DNA of 64,000 bases from Chryseobacterium gleum (GCA_945881885.1 CAMCVI010000001.1:124001-188000), one strand, 5' to 3'; positions 10,603 to 21,402 are shown, numbered from the stretch's first letter. Made by a program: numbers and translations. The notes: generated from the sequence alone by a model not told the origin.

Positions 10603-10621
10603 ACAAATACTTTTTAAAGGA

Positions 10622-12250
10622 TTATTTTTTTTCTACCTTAATGTAAAACTGATTGGTTTTTACTGTAACGTCTTCCAATACTAATTTTTTATCTACTTTA
10701 AGTTCTTGGTTTTCACTAGTAGGTTGTAATCGTATTGTTTTTTCGTTAATGATAATATCAATCGGCATCTTGAAATCAGTATTAACATTTTCCCATTTGT
10801 AATTCAGTTTATTACCAGATTTTGAGAGTATTAATTTTGGAATTTTTGTAGTGGTTAAATACTGTTTAAATATCGAAGTTAAATCTAAACCACTTTCTGA
10901 ATTAAAGAAATCAACAACCGTTTTTGTGTCAATAATTTGTTTTTTATAGGTTTCGGAGTAACTATATAAAAGTTTCCACCATTTTACATCATCATTAATT
11001 ATGTGACGAATTGTATTTAATAATAAGGCACCTTTATAATACATATCGCCACTTCCTTCTCGGTTTACACCAAATTGCCCAATAATTGGACGCTCGTTTT
11101 GTACATTTCTAGCTTGGCCATTTACATATTTTATAGCTTCATCATATCCTTTTATACATTCAATAAAAACTGTTTCTGTATACGTTGTAAATCCTTCATG
11201 AATCCACATGTCGGCAATATCTTTACTGGTTATACTATTTCCAAACCATTCGTGACCTGTTTCGTGAATCGTAATATAATCGAAAAATAATCCGGCACCC
11301 GTTCCGGATAAGTCCATTCCAAGATACCCTTTTTTGTACTTATTTCCGTATGCGACAGCACTTTGGTGTTCCATACCTAAATAAGGTGTTTCCACTAATT
11401 TGTAACCATCTTCGTAAAAAGGGTATTTTCCAAATTTCGATTGAAAGCAACTCATCATAGGTTTCACATCATTGTCAAAATGTTTACGAGCAGTTTCTTC
11501 GTTGTATCGCAAAACATAATAATCCAAATCTAACCCTTCATAATTGTCGTGAATGTGCACATAATCGGCAATATTTACGGTAATATCATAATTGTTAATT
11601 GGGTTTTTTACTTCCCAATCCCAACGCGTGTAGCCGTCTTTTAAATCGGTTGCACCTAAAAATCTTCCGTTGGAAACATTCATTAATCCGTTTGGTACGG
11701 CTACTTTTATGCTGGCGCCATTATCTGGTTCATCGGTTTGCGAATCTTTACACGGATACCATAAACTCGCACCAGTTCCTTGCACAGCGACACCAATCCA
11801 AGGATTTTGTTTTTTGTCTTTTGTAAATACGAAACCACCATCCCAAGGTGCATTTTTAGCAATTATTGGATTTCCATAATATGAAATTCTTAATTTATGT
11901 ATTTCTCCTTTTTTTAAAATTTTCGGAAAATGAATAAAAACGGCGTTAAATTCTCTTGTAAATTCAATCTTAGGTATATTATCTAGAGTTACACCATCAA
12001 TTGCCATATTTTCAAACAAATCCAATTGAATTTTATTTGTATTATCGTCAACTTTAAATGTTATTGTATTGGAACCAAAAAGCCATTTTTTTTCAGGATC
12101 AATTCTAATGTCTAAATCGTATCGCAACACATCATAACACGTTCTTTCTTCACGAAGTCCGCCTTGTAAAGAATCTTTACGAGAAAATTCTTGCGCTTCA
12201 ATTTGATTGAAAACGAAAAGAAAAAGAGTAAATAGAAGTATTTTTTTCAT
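10622..12250 (-). CDS. M1-family metallopeptidase
   Basis: 542 aa; signal peptide, GMEHQSAVAYG and HETGHEWFGN zinc motif. Confidence 0.92.
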   Translation of the reverse strand: MKKILLFTLFLFVFNQIEAQEFSRKDSLQGGLREERTCYDVLRYDLDIRIDPEKKWLFGSNTITFKVDDNTNKIQLDLFENMAIDGVTLDNIPKIEFTREFNAVFIHFPKILKKGEIHKLRISYYGNPIIAKNAPWDGGFVFTKDKKQNPWIGVAVQGTGASLWYPCKDSQTDEPDNGASIKVAVPNGLMNVSNGRFLGATDLKDGYTRWDWEVKNPINNYDITVNIADYVHIHDNYEGLDLDYYVLRYNEETARKHFDNDVKPMMSCFQSKFGKYPFYEDGYKLVETPYLGMEHQSAVAYGNKYKKGYLGMDLSGTGAGLFFDYITIHETGHEWFGNSITSKDIADMWIHEGFTTYTETVFIECIKGYDEAIKYVNGQARNVQNERPIIGQFGVNREGSGDMYYKGALLLNTIRHIINDDVKWWKLLYSYSETYKKQIIDTKTVVDFFNSESGLDLTSIFKQYLTTTKIPKLILSKSGNKLNYKWENVNTDFKMPIDIIINEKTIRLQPTSENQELKVDKKLVLEDVTVKTNQFYIKVEKK

Positions 12251-12315
12251 AGAGTTACAAATAAAAAATTATAATTAATATTAAAATTTCATTTCAAAAC
12301 GACAATATTGAGTGT

Positions 12316-12350
12316 TTTTAACTGATTACTTATAACTGAACACTACCAAC
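12316..12350. repeat. Heptameric array TTTTAAC TGATTAC TTATAAC TGAACAC TACCAAC
   Basis: Five consecutive 7-mers TNNNNAC/AAC running into the stop codon of the minus-strand carboxylase. Confidence 0.7.
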
Positions 12351-13978
12351 TAAACCTGAATCACACCTAAATTAAATTTCTTTTCAATAGGCGAGTGGTT
12401 GGCGGCTTCAATTCCCATAGAAATCCAAGTTCTGGTATCTAATGGGTCAATAATAGCATCTGTCCATAATCTGGAAGCGGCGTAATACGGCGACACTTGC
12501 GCATCATATTTGGCTTTTATTTTATCAAATAATTCTTTTTCAACTGCTTCATCTACAACTTCTCCTTTGTTTTTTAAGGAAGCGGCTTCAATTTGCGCGA
12601 GTACTTTTGCCGCTTGCGTGCCACCCATAACTGCTAACTCAGCACTTGGCCAAGCAAAAATTAATCTTGGGTCATACGCTTTTCCACACATGGCGTAATT
12701 TCCAGCTCCATAAGAATTTCCAATAACAACGGTAAATTTTGGCACAACAGAATTGGCTACAGCATTTACCATTTTGGCACCATCTTTAATGATTCCGCCG
12801 TGTTCCGATTTACTTCCTACCATAAATCCTGTCACGTCTTGTAAAAAGACTAACGGAATTTTCTTTTGGTTGCAATTCGCAATAAATCGAGTCGCTTTAT
12901 CCGCACTTTCCGAATAAATTACCCCACCAAACTGAATTTCTCCTTTTTTTGTTTTTGAAACCAAACGTTGATTGGCAACAATTCCTACTGCCCAACCCTC
13001 AATTCTTGCATAACCTGTAATAATTGTTTGCCCGTAACCGGCTTTGTATTCATCAAATTCAGAATTATCAACCAAACGCTTTATAATTTCATTCATGTCA
13101 TATTGATCCGTACGTAATTTAGGTAAAATTCCGTAAATATCTTTGGGTTCTAAAGCGGGTTTTGCAGGAGTTTCTCTGTTAAATCCTGCTTTGTCATAAT
13201 CTCCAATTTTTGAGACAATACTTTTAATTCTGTCTAAAGCAGCTGCATCATCTTTGGCTTTAAAATCGGTAACACCTGAAATTTCACAATGCGTTGTTGC
13301 ACCTCCAAGTGTTTCATTATCAATAGTTTCGCCTATCGCGGCTTTTACTAAATAGCTTCCCGCTAAGAAAATACTTCCTGTTTTGTCAACAATTAAGGCT
13401 TCATCACTCATAATTGGTAAATACGCCCCACCAGCAACACAACTACCCATAACCGCAGCAATTTGGGTAATTCCCATACTGCTCATAATGGCGTTATTAC
13501 GAAAAATACGCCCGAAATGTTCTTTATCTGGAAATATTTCATCTTGCAAAGGCAAATACACTCCTGCAGAATCTACCAAGTAAATAATTGGCAATCGGTT
13601 TTCCATGGCAATTTCTTGCGCTCTTAAATTCTTTTTTCCAGTAATTGGAAACCAAGCACCTGCTTTTACAGTTGCATCATTGGCTACTACTATGCATTGT
13701 TTCCCTTTAATATATCCTATTTTTACGACCACACCACCAGAAGGGCAGCCACCGTGTTCTTCGTACATACCTTCTCCAACAAAGCCGCCAATTTCAATGC
13801 TTTTGGCTTTGCTGTCTAATAAGTAATCAATACGTTCACGAGCCGTCATTTTTCCTTCGGCATGTAATTTATCAATGCGTTTTTGACCGCCACCTAATTT
13901 TACTTTCGCAAATTTTTGTAGCATATCTGAAACCAATAGTTTGTTGTGGTCTTCGTTTTTATTGAAATTAATATCCAT
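12350..13978 (-). CDS. Acyl-CoA carboxylase, carboxyltransferase (beta) subunit
   Basis: 542 aa; GGQKRIDKLHAEGKMTARERIDYLLD and GGAYLPIMSDEALIV; carboxyltransferase fold. Confidence 0.92.
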   Translation of the reverse strand: MDINFNKNEDHNKLLVSDMLQKFAKVKLGGGQKRIDKLHAEGKMTARERIDYLLDSKAKSIEIGGFVGEGMYEEHGGCPSGGVVVKIGYIKGKQCIVVANDATVKAGAWFPITGKKNLRAQEIAMENRLPIIYLVDSAGVYLPLQDEIFPDKEHFGRIFRNNAIMSSMGITQIAAVMGSCVAGGAYLPIMSDEALIVDKTGSIFLAGSYLVKAAIGETIDNETLGGATTHCEISGVTDFKAKDDAAALDRIKSIVSKIGDYDKAGFNRETPAKPALEPKDIYGILPKLRTDQYDMNEIIKRLVDNSEFDEYKAGYGQTIITGYARIEGWAVGIVANQRLVSKTKKGEIQFGGVIYSESADKATRFIANCNQKKIPLVFLQDVTGFMVGSKSEHGGIIKDGAKMVNAVANSVVPKFTVVIGNSYGAGNYAMCGKAYDPRLIFAWPSAELAVMGGTQAAKVLAQIEAASLKNKGEVVDEAVEKELFDKIKAKYDAQVSPYYAASRLWTDAIIDPLDTRTWISMGIEAANHSPIEKKFNLGVIQV

Positions 13979-13981
13979 TTT

Positions 13982-15711
13982 TTATAAGTCTAATTCGAAT
14001 GTTTGTCTAAATAATTCAATGTTAGGATTTAACTCCTTAAAATGTTTGTATTTTTCTTCGTTTGTGTAAATTACTTTGGGTTTGTAAGTTTCAATTACGG
14101 TAATTTTTATTTTAACATCGTAGTTGCGTAAATTGGTTTTTAAGTAGTTAATTAAATCTGAATTTGTATTTTCAAAATCTTCTTTAGAACCTTGGTTTGG
14201 AAATTCTAGCAAAATATTATTTCCCATTAAAACCGGTTTACTCAATCTCATGTAACTTGCAAACAACTTTTTTCCTTTGGTTTCTAGAATTTCAATGTAA
14301 TCGTCCCAATGTTTTATAGCGTCTTCCTGTGTGAAAGGATCTGCTAAACGTTCGCCAACAGCTAAATTTTCTGTTTTTGCTAAATTAGAAACATCTGCTT
14401 TTTGTTTCAATCCTTTAATAGATAATGATGAAACTCTGTTACTATTATCAATTGTAGGCGTATATTTTTGTTGAATTTGTTCGATTTTCACTTCCACTTT
14501 TTCTACCACCTTTGTAATTTCTTCTTGTGATATAGCTATTATTCCAGGTTCTGAAACAACTTGTGGTTGATTTGAAATAATTGAAGATGGAATTTCTTTC
14601 GATGATTGAAAGATATTTGATGGAATTATAAAGTATTTAGCTTTTTTTTTTCGGCATCATGTGTTAATGAAGCCAATTGCATTAGTGTAAGTTCTACAAA
14701 CAATCGTTGGTTTTGACTTACTTTGTATTTTAAATCACATTCATTTGCAATAGAAATCCCGTTTAATAAAAACTCTTGAGAAGCTTTTTGTGCCTGAACT
14801 GCAAATTCTTGTTGGGTTTGCTCACTGACTTCTAATAACGAAAGTGTTGCTGGATTTTTACAAACTAGTAAATCTCTAAAGTGCGAGGCCAAACCTGCAA
14901 TAAAATGATGTCCGTCAAATCCTTTTGCTAAAATATCGTTATAAGTTAAAAGCAATTTAGGGATGTCGTTTTCTAAAATTAAATCAGTAACTTTTATATA
15001 ATAATCGTAATCTAATACGTTTAGGTTTTCAGCTACAGCTTGGCGCGTTAAATTATTTCCACAATACGAAACTACTCTATCAAAAATAGACAAAGCATCT
15101 CGCATGGCGCCATCAGCTTTTTGCGAAATAATACGTAAAGCTTCTTCTTCATATTGCACATTTTGATTTTGAGCAATTTCCATTAAATATTCTTTTGTAT
15201 CGTTTACCGTAATTCGTTTAAAATCGAATATTTGACAACGCGACAATATAGTAGGAAGAATTTTATGCTTTTCGGTAGTTGCTAAAATAAAAATAGCATG
15301 TTTTGGTGGTTCTTCTAATGTTTTCAAAAACGCATTGAAAGCCGACGCAGAAAGCATATGCACCTCATCTATAATATATACTTTATAATTTCCGGTTTGC
15401 GGTGGTATTCTTACTTGGTCAATAATACTTCTAATATCATCAACACCATTATTAGATGCAGCATCTAATTCGAATACATTGAAAGAGAAATCCTCATTCG
15501 GATCATCGTAACCTTCTTGGTTGATTTTTCGGGCTAATATTCTGGCGCAAGTTGTTTTTCCGACACCACGAGGTCCGGTAAAAAGCAATGCTTGGGCTAA
15601 ATGATTATTTTCAATTGCATGCAACAAAGTATTAGTAATAGCAAGTTGCCCAATAACATCTTTAAATGTTTGAGGTCTGTACTTTCTGGCAGATACTATA
15701 AATTGTTCCAT
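13982..15711 (-). CDS. dnaX: DNA polymerase III subunit gamma/tau; two ORFs (14626-15711 and 13982-14640) joined by a -1 shift at an A10 run
   Basis: Frame-0 ORF has DnaX motifs (FTGPRGVGKTTCARILARKIN, SCASE-like region, TLEEPPKHAIFILATTE) and stops 5 codons after A10 (+ strand T10 at 14642-14651). The -1 frame continues in frame through KAKYFIIPSNIFQSSKEIPSS... into the 13982-14509 ORF, giving about 576 aa. Confidence 0.85.
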
Positions 15712-15740
15712 ATTAAAATATTGATAGCAAATATAGATTT

Positions 15741-15775
15741 AAAATGTGAAAAGTCAAAAGTGAAAAGTGAAAAGT
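15741..15775. repeat. Heptameric array AAAATGT GAAAAGT CAAAAGT GAAAAGT GAAAAGT
   Basis: Five consecutive 7-mers upstream of dnaX. Confidence 0.8.
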
Positions 15776-15920
15776 TATTAAGAATTTATATCGTATCAGC
15801 TTACACTATAGATTGAATAAATTATGTAAATTTTAAAAACTTCTTCAATATGTATTTCTATAAATAATTCAGAAAAACATTTTAATTATAAAAAATGCCC
15901 AATTTAAATTACCTTTGCCA

Positions 15921-16225
15921 AGCAGACCGCCTTATCGCTCCGATTCATCGGGGAGGAAAGTCCGGACACCAAAGAGAAGCATAGCGGGTAACGCCCGTCT
16001 GCCGATAATTATCGGTAAGGACAAGTGCAACAGAAAGTATGTACAGGTTAAGCTGTAGTGAAACCAGGTAAACTCTATGCGGTGAAATTTCAAGTATATC
16101 AGCATTTAAGGGTTTCTCGTCCGTTGTTGAAGGGTAGAAAGATGGATTCCGCGAGTAATTTCGGAACTAGATAAATGATAAGGCTCCGATTTTATTGGAG
16201 ACAGAATCCGGCTTACAGGTCTGCT
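15921..16225 (+). ncRNA. rnpB: RNase P RNA, bacterial class A
   Basis: GAGGAAAGTCCGGACACC, conserved ACAGAATCCGGCTTACAGG, terminal P1 pairing AGCAGACC/GGTCTGCT, followed by T6. Confidence 0.93.
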
Positions 16226-16337
16226 TTTTTTAAGAATTGTTAATAATTAAAATGAAATAAATTAATATCTTTTTACGACTTAACCTTTAGTTAATATTAG
16301 AGTGTTAATTTCGCATTGAATTTTAATAATAACAAAA

Positions 16338-16982
16338 ATGGCTTTAAAAAATATTTTAAATTTTTTCTCTCCTAAGGACAAAACTTTCTTCCCTTTATTT
16401 GATCAAGCAACTCACAAATTAACAAAGCTTTCCGAGTTTTTGCATGAAGCAACCAACGCTACAAAAGAAGACAGAGAAGTTTATTTTAATAAAATTGATG
16501 AATTAGAGGAACATATTGAACAAATATCTCATACCATGAATTTAGAATTGAGTAAAAACTTCATTACTCCTTTTGATAGAGAAGATATTCATGCATTAAT
16601 GACTTCGATTGAAGATGTTTCAAGTAATTTGCAAGAAGCTTCAAATAGATTAAGAATGTATCAAGTTGAAAAAATAAGTAAATCTATCAGAAAGATAACC
16701 GAAATTAATCTTGAAGCCTGTCAACTTATTACAGAATCTGTAAAGGAATTAAAAGAAATGAAAGATTTTAAAAATGTATTTGAATGCGTTAAGAAAATCA
16801 ATAAATTAGATAGAAAATCAGATTCTGTTTTTGAAAAAGCCATTTCAGATATTTTTGAAAACGAAACAGATGTTAAAAATATTATTAAATATAAAGAAGT
16901 ATTAGCCTCCTTAGATAAAGCTACCGACAAATGTAAATCTGTTGCAAGAGTTTTAGAAGCGGTTGCTGTAAAACATTCTTAA
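16338..16982 (+). CDS. DUF47 / PhoU-like Pit accessory protein
   Basis: 214 aa, alpha-helical; immediately upstream of PiT transporter. Confidence 0.85.
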   Translation: MALKNILNFFSPKDKTFFPLFDQATHKLTKLSEFLHEATNATKEDREVYFNKIDELEEHIEQISHTMNLELSKNFITPFDREDIHALMTSIEDVSSNLQEASNRLRMYQVEKISKSIRKITEINLEACQLITESVKELKEMKDFKNVFECVKKINKLDRKSDSVFEKAISDIFENETDVKNIIKYKEVLASLDKATDKCKSVARVLEAVAVKHS

Positions 16983-16991
16983 TTAGATACT

Positions 16992-18623
16992 ATGTTTACA
17001 CTTTTAATAGTAATAATAATTATTGCTTTGTTATTTGATTTGGTAAACGGATTTCATGATGCGGCCAATTCAATAGCTACCGTTGTTTCCACAAAGGTTT
17101 TAACTCCAACTCAAGCAGTAGTTTGGGCAGCATTTTTTAATTTAGTTGCTTATTGGGTATTTGATATGAGTGTAGGAAATACAGTAGCCAAAACTGTAGA
17201 TAATTCTGCAATAACGCTTTGGGTTATTTTAGCTGGACTTATAGCTGCAACTCTATGGAATTTATTAACTTGGAAATTAGGAATTCCATCTTCTTCTTCT
17301 CATACTCTTATTGGTGGATTTGGAGGTGCTGCAGTGGCTCACGCTGGTTTTGATGTTTTAAATTCCACTGAAATTTTAAAAACAGTAGCCTTTATATTTT
17401 TAGCTCCAGTAATTGGAGGTCTAATTTCTTATTTTATTGCAATGGTTACCATACAGAGAAAATTTGCTATAAAAATTACTATGTCAATTTTAGTTTCAGT
17501 CCTTACAGTTTATGTTACTTATAGTTTAAAAGATGCTTTAGATATTAAACCAATTATGATTTGGATTATTGGGATACTTTTAGGTCTTTTTTTAGTGGTA
17601 TATTGTTGGTACGAAATTGTTCATGGAAAAAATCCATCACACACCAAAGAAGGAAATATGTACAAGAAATTACAATTACTTTCTTCAGCTGCCTTTTCTT
17701 TAGGACATGGTGGAGCCGATTCTCAAAAAGTAATGGGAATTATTTGTGCCGCTTGTATTGTGTATGCCAATTCATACAGAGGCGGAACAGATTCTGATAT
17801 GCCAAATTTTGTTAAAGAATATAACTTATTACAAACTACCGAAATCTTACAAATTAAATATAGCAATGAAGAAGGAAATTTGAAGAAATTTAAACCTTCA
17901 GTTGGTGTTTTTGGAAGTGATATAATTTACTTAGATGGAAATAAAATAGTGGATGTTTCTTCAAATGAAAACGTTTATTCAAATGAAAAGTTAAATCCTA
18001 AACTTTCTAAAACAAATCCATTTTTATTGGCCTTAGAAAAGGAAAAAATAAACGCAAATAACTTTGAAAAAGTTTCCAAAAAACTTGCAAAGCTAGAAGT
18101 TTACTCAGATAAAAAGGAAATAAAAGATGTTATTACTAACGAAGTAATTTTTAGCGATAATAAATTAAATCCTAAATATAAATATGCAAAAATTTTCTCA
18201 AAATATATTGATGAAGATGGGCATCTTTTAGAAGGGCATAAATTAGAAACCAAAGTTACCAAAGAAACCATGCCAACATGGATTGCTTTCGGCTGTTATT
18301 TAATGATTGGAACGGGTACTTTAATGGGCGGTTGGAAAATTGTTAAAACTATGGGAACTAAAATTACCAAAGTAACGCCACTTGAAGGGGTTTGTTCTGA
18401 AACGGCAGGTGCTTTAACTTTATTTACGGTTTCCCAAATGGGTGTGCCAGTTTCAACCACACACACGATTACGGGTTCTATTATTGGAGTAGGTGCAACA
18501 AAGCGTTTAAGCGCGGTGAGATGGGGCGTAACCATCAGCTTGCTATGGGCTTGGGTATTAACCATTCCGGTTTCTGCCATTATTGGTGCTTTATTATATT
18601 ATGTAACTACATTCTTCTCATAA
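16992..18623 (+). CDS. Inorganic phosphate transporter, PiT family
   Basis: 543 aa; GFHDAANSIATVVSTKVLTP and GVPVSTTHTITGSIIGVG signature repeats; about 140-aa insert between halves. Confidence 0.93.
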   Translation: MFTLLIVIIIIALLFDLVNGFHDAANSIATVVSTKVLTPTQAVVWAAFFNLVAYWVFDMSVGNTVAKTVDNSAITLWVILAGLIAATLWNLLTWKLGIPSSSSHTLIGGFGGAAVAHAGFDVLNSTEILKTVAFIFLAPVIGGLISYFIAMVTIQRKFAIKITMSILVSVLTVYVTYSLKDALDIKPIMIWIIGILLGLFLVVYCWYEIVHGKNPSHTKEGNMYKKLQLLSSAAFSLGHGGADSQKVMGIICAACIVYANSYRGGTDSDMPNFVKEYNLLQTTEILQIKYSNEEGNLKKFKPSVGVFGSDIIYLDGNKIVDVSSNENVYSNEKLNPKLSKTNPFLLALEKEKINANNFEKVSKKLAKLEVYSDKKEIKDVITNEVIFSDNKLNPKYKYAKIFSKYIDEDGHLLEGHKLETKVTKETMPTWIAFGCYLMIGTGTLMGGWKIVKTMGTKITKVTPLEGVCSETAGALTLFTVSQMGVPVSTTHTITGSIIGVGATKRLSAVRWGVTISLLWAWVLTIPVSAIIGALLYYVTTFFS

Positions 18624-18642
18624 AAATAATTCACATTGTAAA

Positions 18643-18670
18643 AAACCGATTTTCATTGAAAATCGGTTTT
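18643..18670 (+). terminator. Intrinsic terminator after PiT gene
   Basis: AAACCGATTTTC-ATTG-AAAATCGGTTT followed by T8. Confidence 0.8.
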
Positions 18671-18773
18671 TTTTGTATAATCATTTGTTAAAATTAACAC
18701 AAAATTATAACAATAAAGCAACATAAATGTATATTTAGCGTCTTATAAAATAACTAACCAAAACAATAGTATT

Positions 18774-21314
18774 ATGTTAAAAAAGTCAATGCAAATTTTA
18801 TTTTGCTTTTTGCTTTTAAGCACCTTTGAAAGTGTGGCTCAAAAGAAAGATCAGAAAAGTAAAAATGCACCTGCGCCTCCTGCAGCAGATGCAAAAAAAC
18901 CAGATGCAAAAAAAGAACCAAAGCCGTACAAAAAAGTAATTGATTCTACAGCAGTTACGCAAAAAGGTTTAATTGATGTGCACAAAGTTGCAGATAAATA
19001 TTTATTTGAAATTTCAGATGCTTTAATAGGTAAAGAAATAATGACCATTACAAGATATTCTAAAACGCCAGCTGGTGGAGGTATTTTTGGTGGTGAAGAA
19101 ATAAACAGACAAGTTGTTCGTTTTGAAAAAGGAATGAACAATACTATTATTTTGCGTTCAATTACTTATGTAATTATGACTCCAAATGAGGACAAACCAA
19201 TTACAAAATCTGTAAAAAATTCGAATGCTGATCCAATTATTGGTATTTATGATATTTTGGCTTATAAAAAAGACGATTCAGGTAAAAACAATATTGCAAG
19301 TGTAATCGATATGAACGCGGCTTTTGATGCTGATTTACAAACGTTTTCTTTGAATTCAATTAACAAGCAAATGTTAAGTATTCAGGCGTTTCAAAAAGAT
19401 AAATCGTTTATTCAGTTTATTAAAAGTTTTCCAATTAATACGGAAATTAGAACTACAAAGACATTTACAACAGTAGCACCTCAAATTTCAAGAACGCCTA
19501 TGCCTAAAATTGGTACTGATTTTCCTGCGGCTCTTGATGCTGGAGTTGTTACCATGGAATTAAATACGTCATTTATTTTGTTACCAGAAAACCCAATGCG
19601 CAAAAGAACTTTTGACAAAAGAGTAGGTTATTTCGCAAATGGTTACGATGTTTTTGAAGAAGATTCTCAAAAAGCAGATACAGATGTTTTTGCTGTTAGA
19701 TGGCGTTTAGAACCAAAAAATGAAGAAGATGCTCAAAAACAAAAAAATGGTGAATTAATTGAACCTAAAAAACCAATTGTATATTATTTAGACCCTGCTA
19801 CGCCAGATAAATGGAAACCATTCATCAAACAAGGTATTGACGATTGGCAAGCTGCATTTGAATTTGCAGGTTGGAAAAACGCCATTCGTGGTGAATATTG
19901 GCCAGAAAACGATCTAACTATGAGTTTAGAAGATGCGCGTTTTTCTGTATTAAGATATTTTGCTGCAGAAATTCAAAATGCATACGGACCTAATGTACAC
20001 GACCCAAGAACGGGTGAAATTATGGAAAGTCATATTGGTTGGTACCATAATATTATGAGTTTATTACGCGACTGGTATTTAATTCAAACGGCTGCAGTAG
20101 ACCCAAATGCGAGACATAAAAAATTAGACGACAAATTAATGGGTGAATTAATTCGTTTTGTGGCTGCTCATGAGGTTGGACACACGCTTGGATTACGTCA
20201 TAATATGGGAGCAAGTAATGCTACTCCAGTAGAAATGTTAAGAAATCCTGAGTTCCAAAAGAAAAACGGACATACATCATCAATTATGGATTATGCACGT
20301 TTCAACTATGTAGCACAACCAGAAGATAATGTAAAAGATTTATTTCCAAGAATTGGAGATTATGACAAATGGGCAATCAAATGGGGATATTCTTATTTTA
20401 AAGATGCTGCAGATGAAAAAGTTGAAAAAGCATTGTTAAATGAAATGACCAAAGATGCTTATACAAACAAAAGACTATGGTTCGGTACAGAAACAAATCC
20501 TTACGATCCTCGTTTTCAAACAGAAGATTTAGGAGATAATTCTATGAAAGCATCTGCTTATGGAATTAAAAATTTGAAAAGAATTTTACCTAATTTGACT
20601 GAATGGAGCAAGGAAAACGGTGAAGACTATTCAGAATTAGAAGGATTGTATAATTCTTTAATGGGTCAGTTCAGAAGATATATGGGTCACGTAACTAAAA
20701 ACGTAGGTGGTGTTTATGAAAACCCAAAAACCTATGATATGTCAGGAAATGCTTACGAAGTTACACCTTCTGCAATTCAAAATGAAGCAGTAGCCTTCTT
20801 AAATGAGCAATTGTTTAAAACGCCAACTTGGTTATTAAATCAAAATATCATTTCTAAAATAAAAGGCGATGTTGGTGTTGATGCGATTAAGAGTATGCAA
20901 GATGGTACACTTTCAAGTTTATTATCAAATGATAGATTGGTTAGATTGATTGAAACTTCATCGTTAAATAAAGCCAATTATTCAGTTGATGAATTAATTT
21001 CAGATTTAAGAAGAGGTATTTTCTCAGAATTAAAATCTAATGCAGCTATTGATATTTACAGAAGAAATCTTCAAAAAGTATTTGTAAGTAGAGTTATTGA
21101 TGTTGCCTTAGCTGATAAAACAGCTACTGGAAATTTTGATGGAAAAAGAATTAGTGTTTTAGATACAGATATTCCTTCTATTGCTAAAGGACAATTGGTG
21201 GAATTGAAAGCACAATTGAAAAAAGCTAGTGCTGTTGCTACAGATCGTTTAACTAAATTTCATTTAAATGATTTGGTTGCGCGTATAGAAAATGCAATGA
21301 AACCAAAGCAATAA
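18774..21314 (+). CDS. Zinc-dependent metalloprotease (DUF5117/DUF5118-type)
   Basis: 846 aa; signal peptide, VAAHEVGHTLGLRHNM extended metzincin-like motif. Confidence 0.85.
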   Translation: MLKKSMQILFCFLLLSTFESVAQKKDQKSKNAPAPPAADAKKPDAKKEPKPYKKVIDSTAVTQKGLIDVHKVADKYLFEISDALIGKEIMTITRYSKTPAGGGIFGGEEINRQVVRFEKGMNNTIILRSITYVIMTPNEDKPITKSVKNSNADPIIGIYDILAYKKDDSGKNNIASVIDMNAAFDADLQTFSLNSINKQMLSIQAFQKDKSFIQFIKSFPINTEIRTTKTFTTVAPQISRTPMPKIGTDFPAALDAGVVTMELNTSFILLPENPMRKRTFDKRVGYFANGYDVFEEDSQKADTDVFAVRWRLEPKNEEDAQKQKNGELIEPKKPIVYYLDPATPDKWKPFIKQGIDDWQAAFEFAGWKNAIRGEYWPENDLTMSLEDARFSVLRYFAAEIQNAYGPNVHDPRTGEIMESHIGWYHNIMSLLRDWYLIQTAAVDPNARHKKLDDKLMGELIRFVAAHEVGHTLGLRHNMGASNATPVEMLRNPEFQKKNGHTSSIMDYARFNYVAQPEDNVKDLFPRIGDYDKWAIKWGYSYFKDAADEKVEKALLNEMTKDAYTNKRLWFGTETNPYDPRFQTEDLGDNSMKASAYGIKNLKRILPNLTEWSKENGEDYSELEGLYNSLMGQFRRYMGHVTKNVGGVYENPKTYDMSGNAYEVTPSAIQNEAVAFLNEQLFKTPTWLLNQNIISKIKGDVGVDAIKSMQDGTLSSLLSNDRLVRLIETSSLNKANYSVDELISDLRRGIFSELKSNAAIDIYRRNLQKVFVSRVIDVALADKTATGNFDGKRISVLDTDIPSIAKGQLVELKAQLKKASAVATDRLTKFHLNDLVARIENAMKPKQ

Positions 21315-21317
21315 ATT

Positions 21318-21402
21318 TCGACCTGTTAAACTTTTAAACTCGACCTGTCGAGTTGTTTAATTCGACCTGTTAAGTTTTACAACTCGACAGGTCGAATTTT
21401 TT
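21318..21402. repeat. 22-bp-period TCGAC(C/A)(T/G)GT array with terminal hairpin
   Basis: TCGAC units at 21318, 21340, 21362 and 21384, exactly 22 bp apart; the fourth is inverted to the second over 16 bp and followed by T7. Confidence 0.8.

Noticed and set aside
13982-14509. Independent 175-aa gene downstream of dnaX
   Set aside because: Its frame is continuous with dnaX after a -1 shift at the A10 run; it is the tau C-terminal region and its start codon is internal.
21318-21402. CRISPR mini-array
   Set aside because: Only four 9-12 bp cores at 22-bp period, without unique spacers of typical length.
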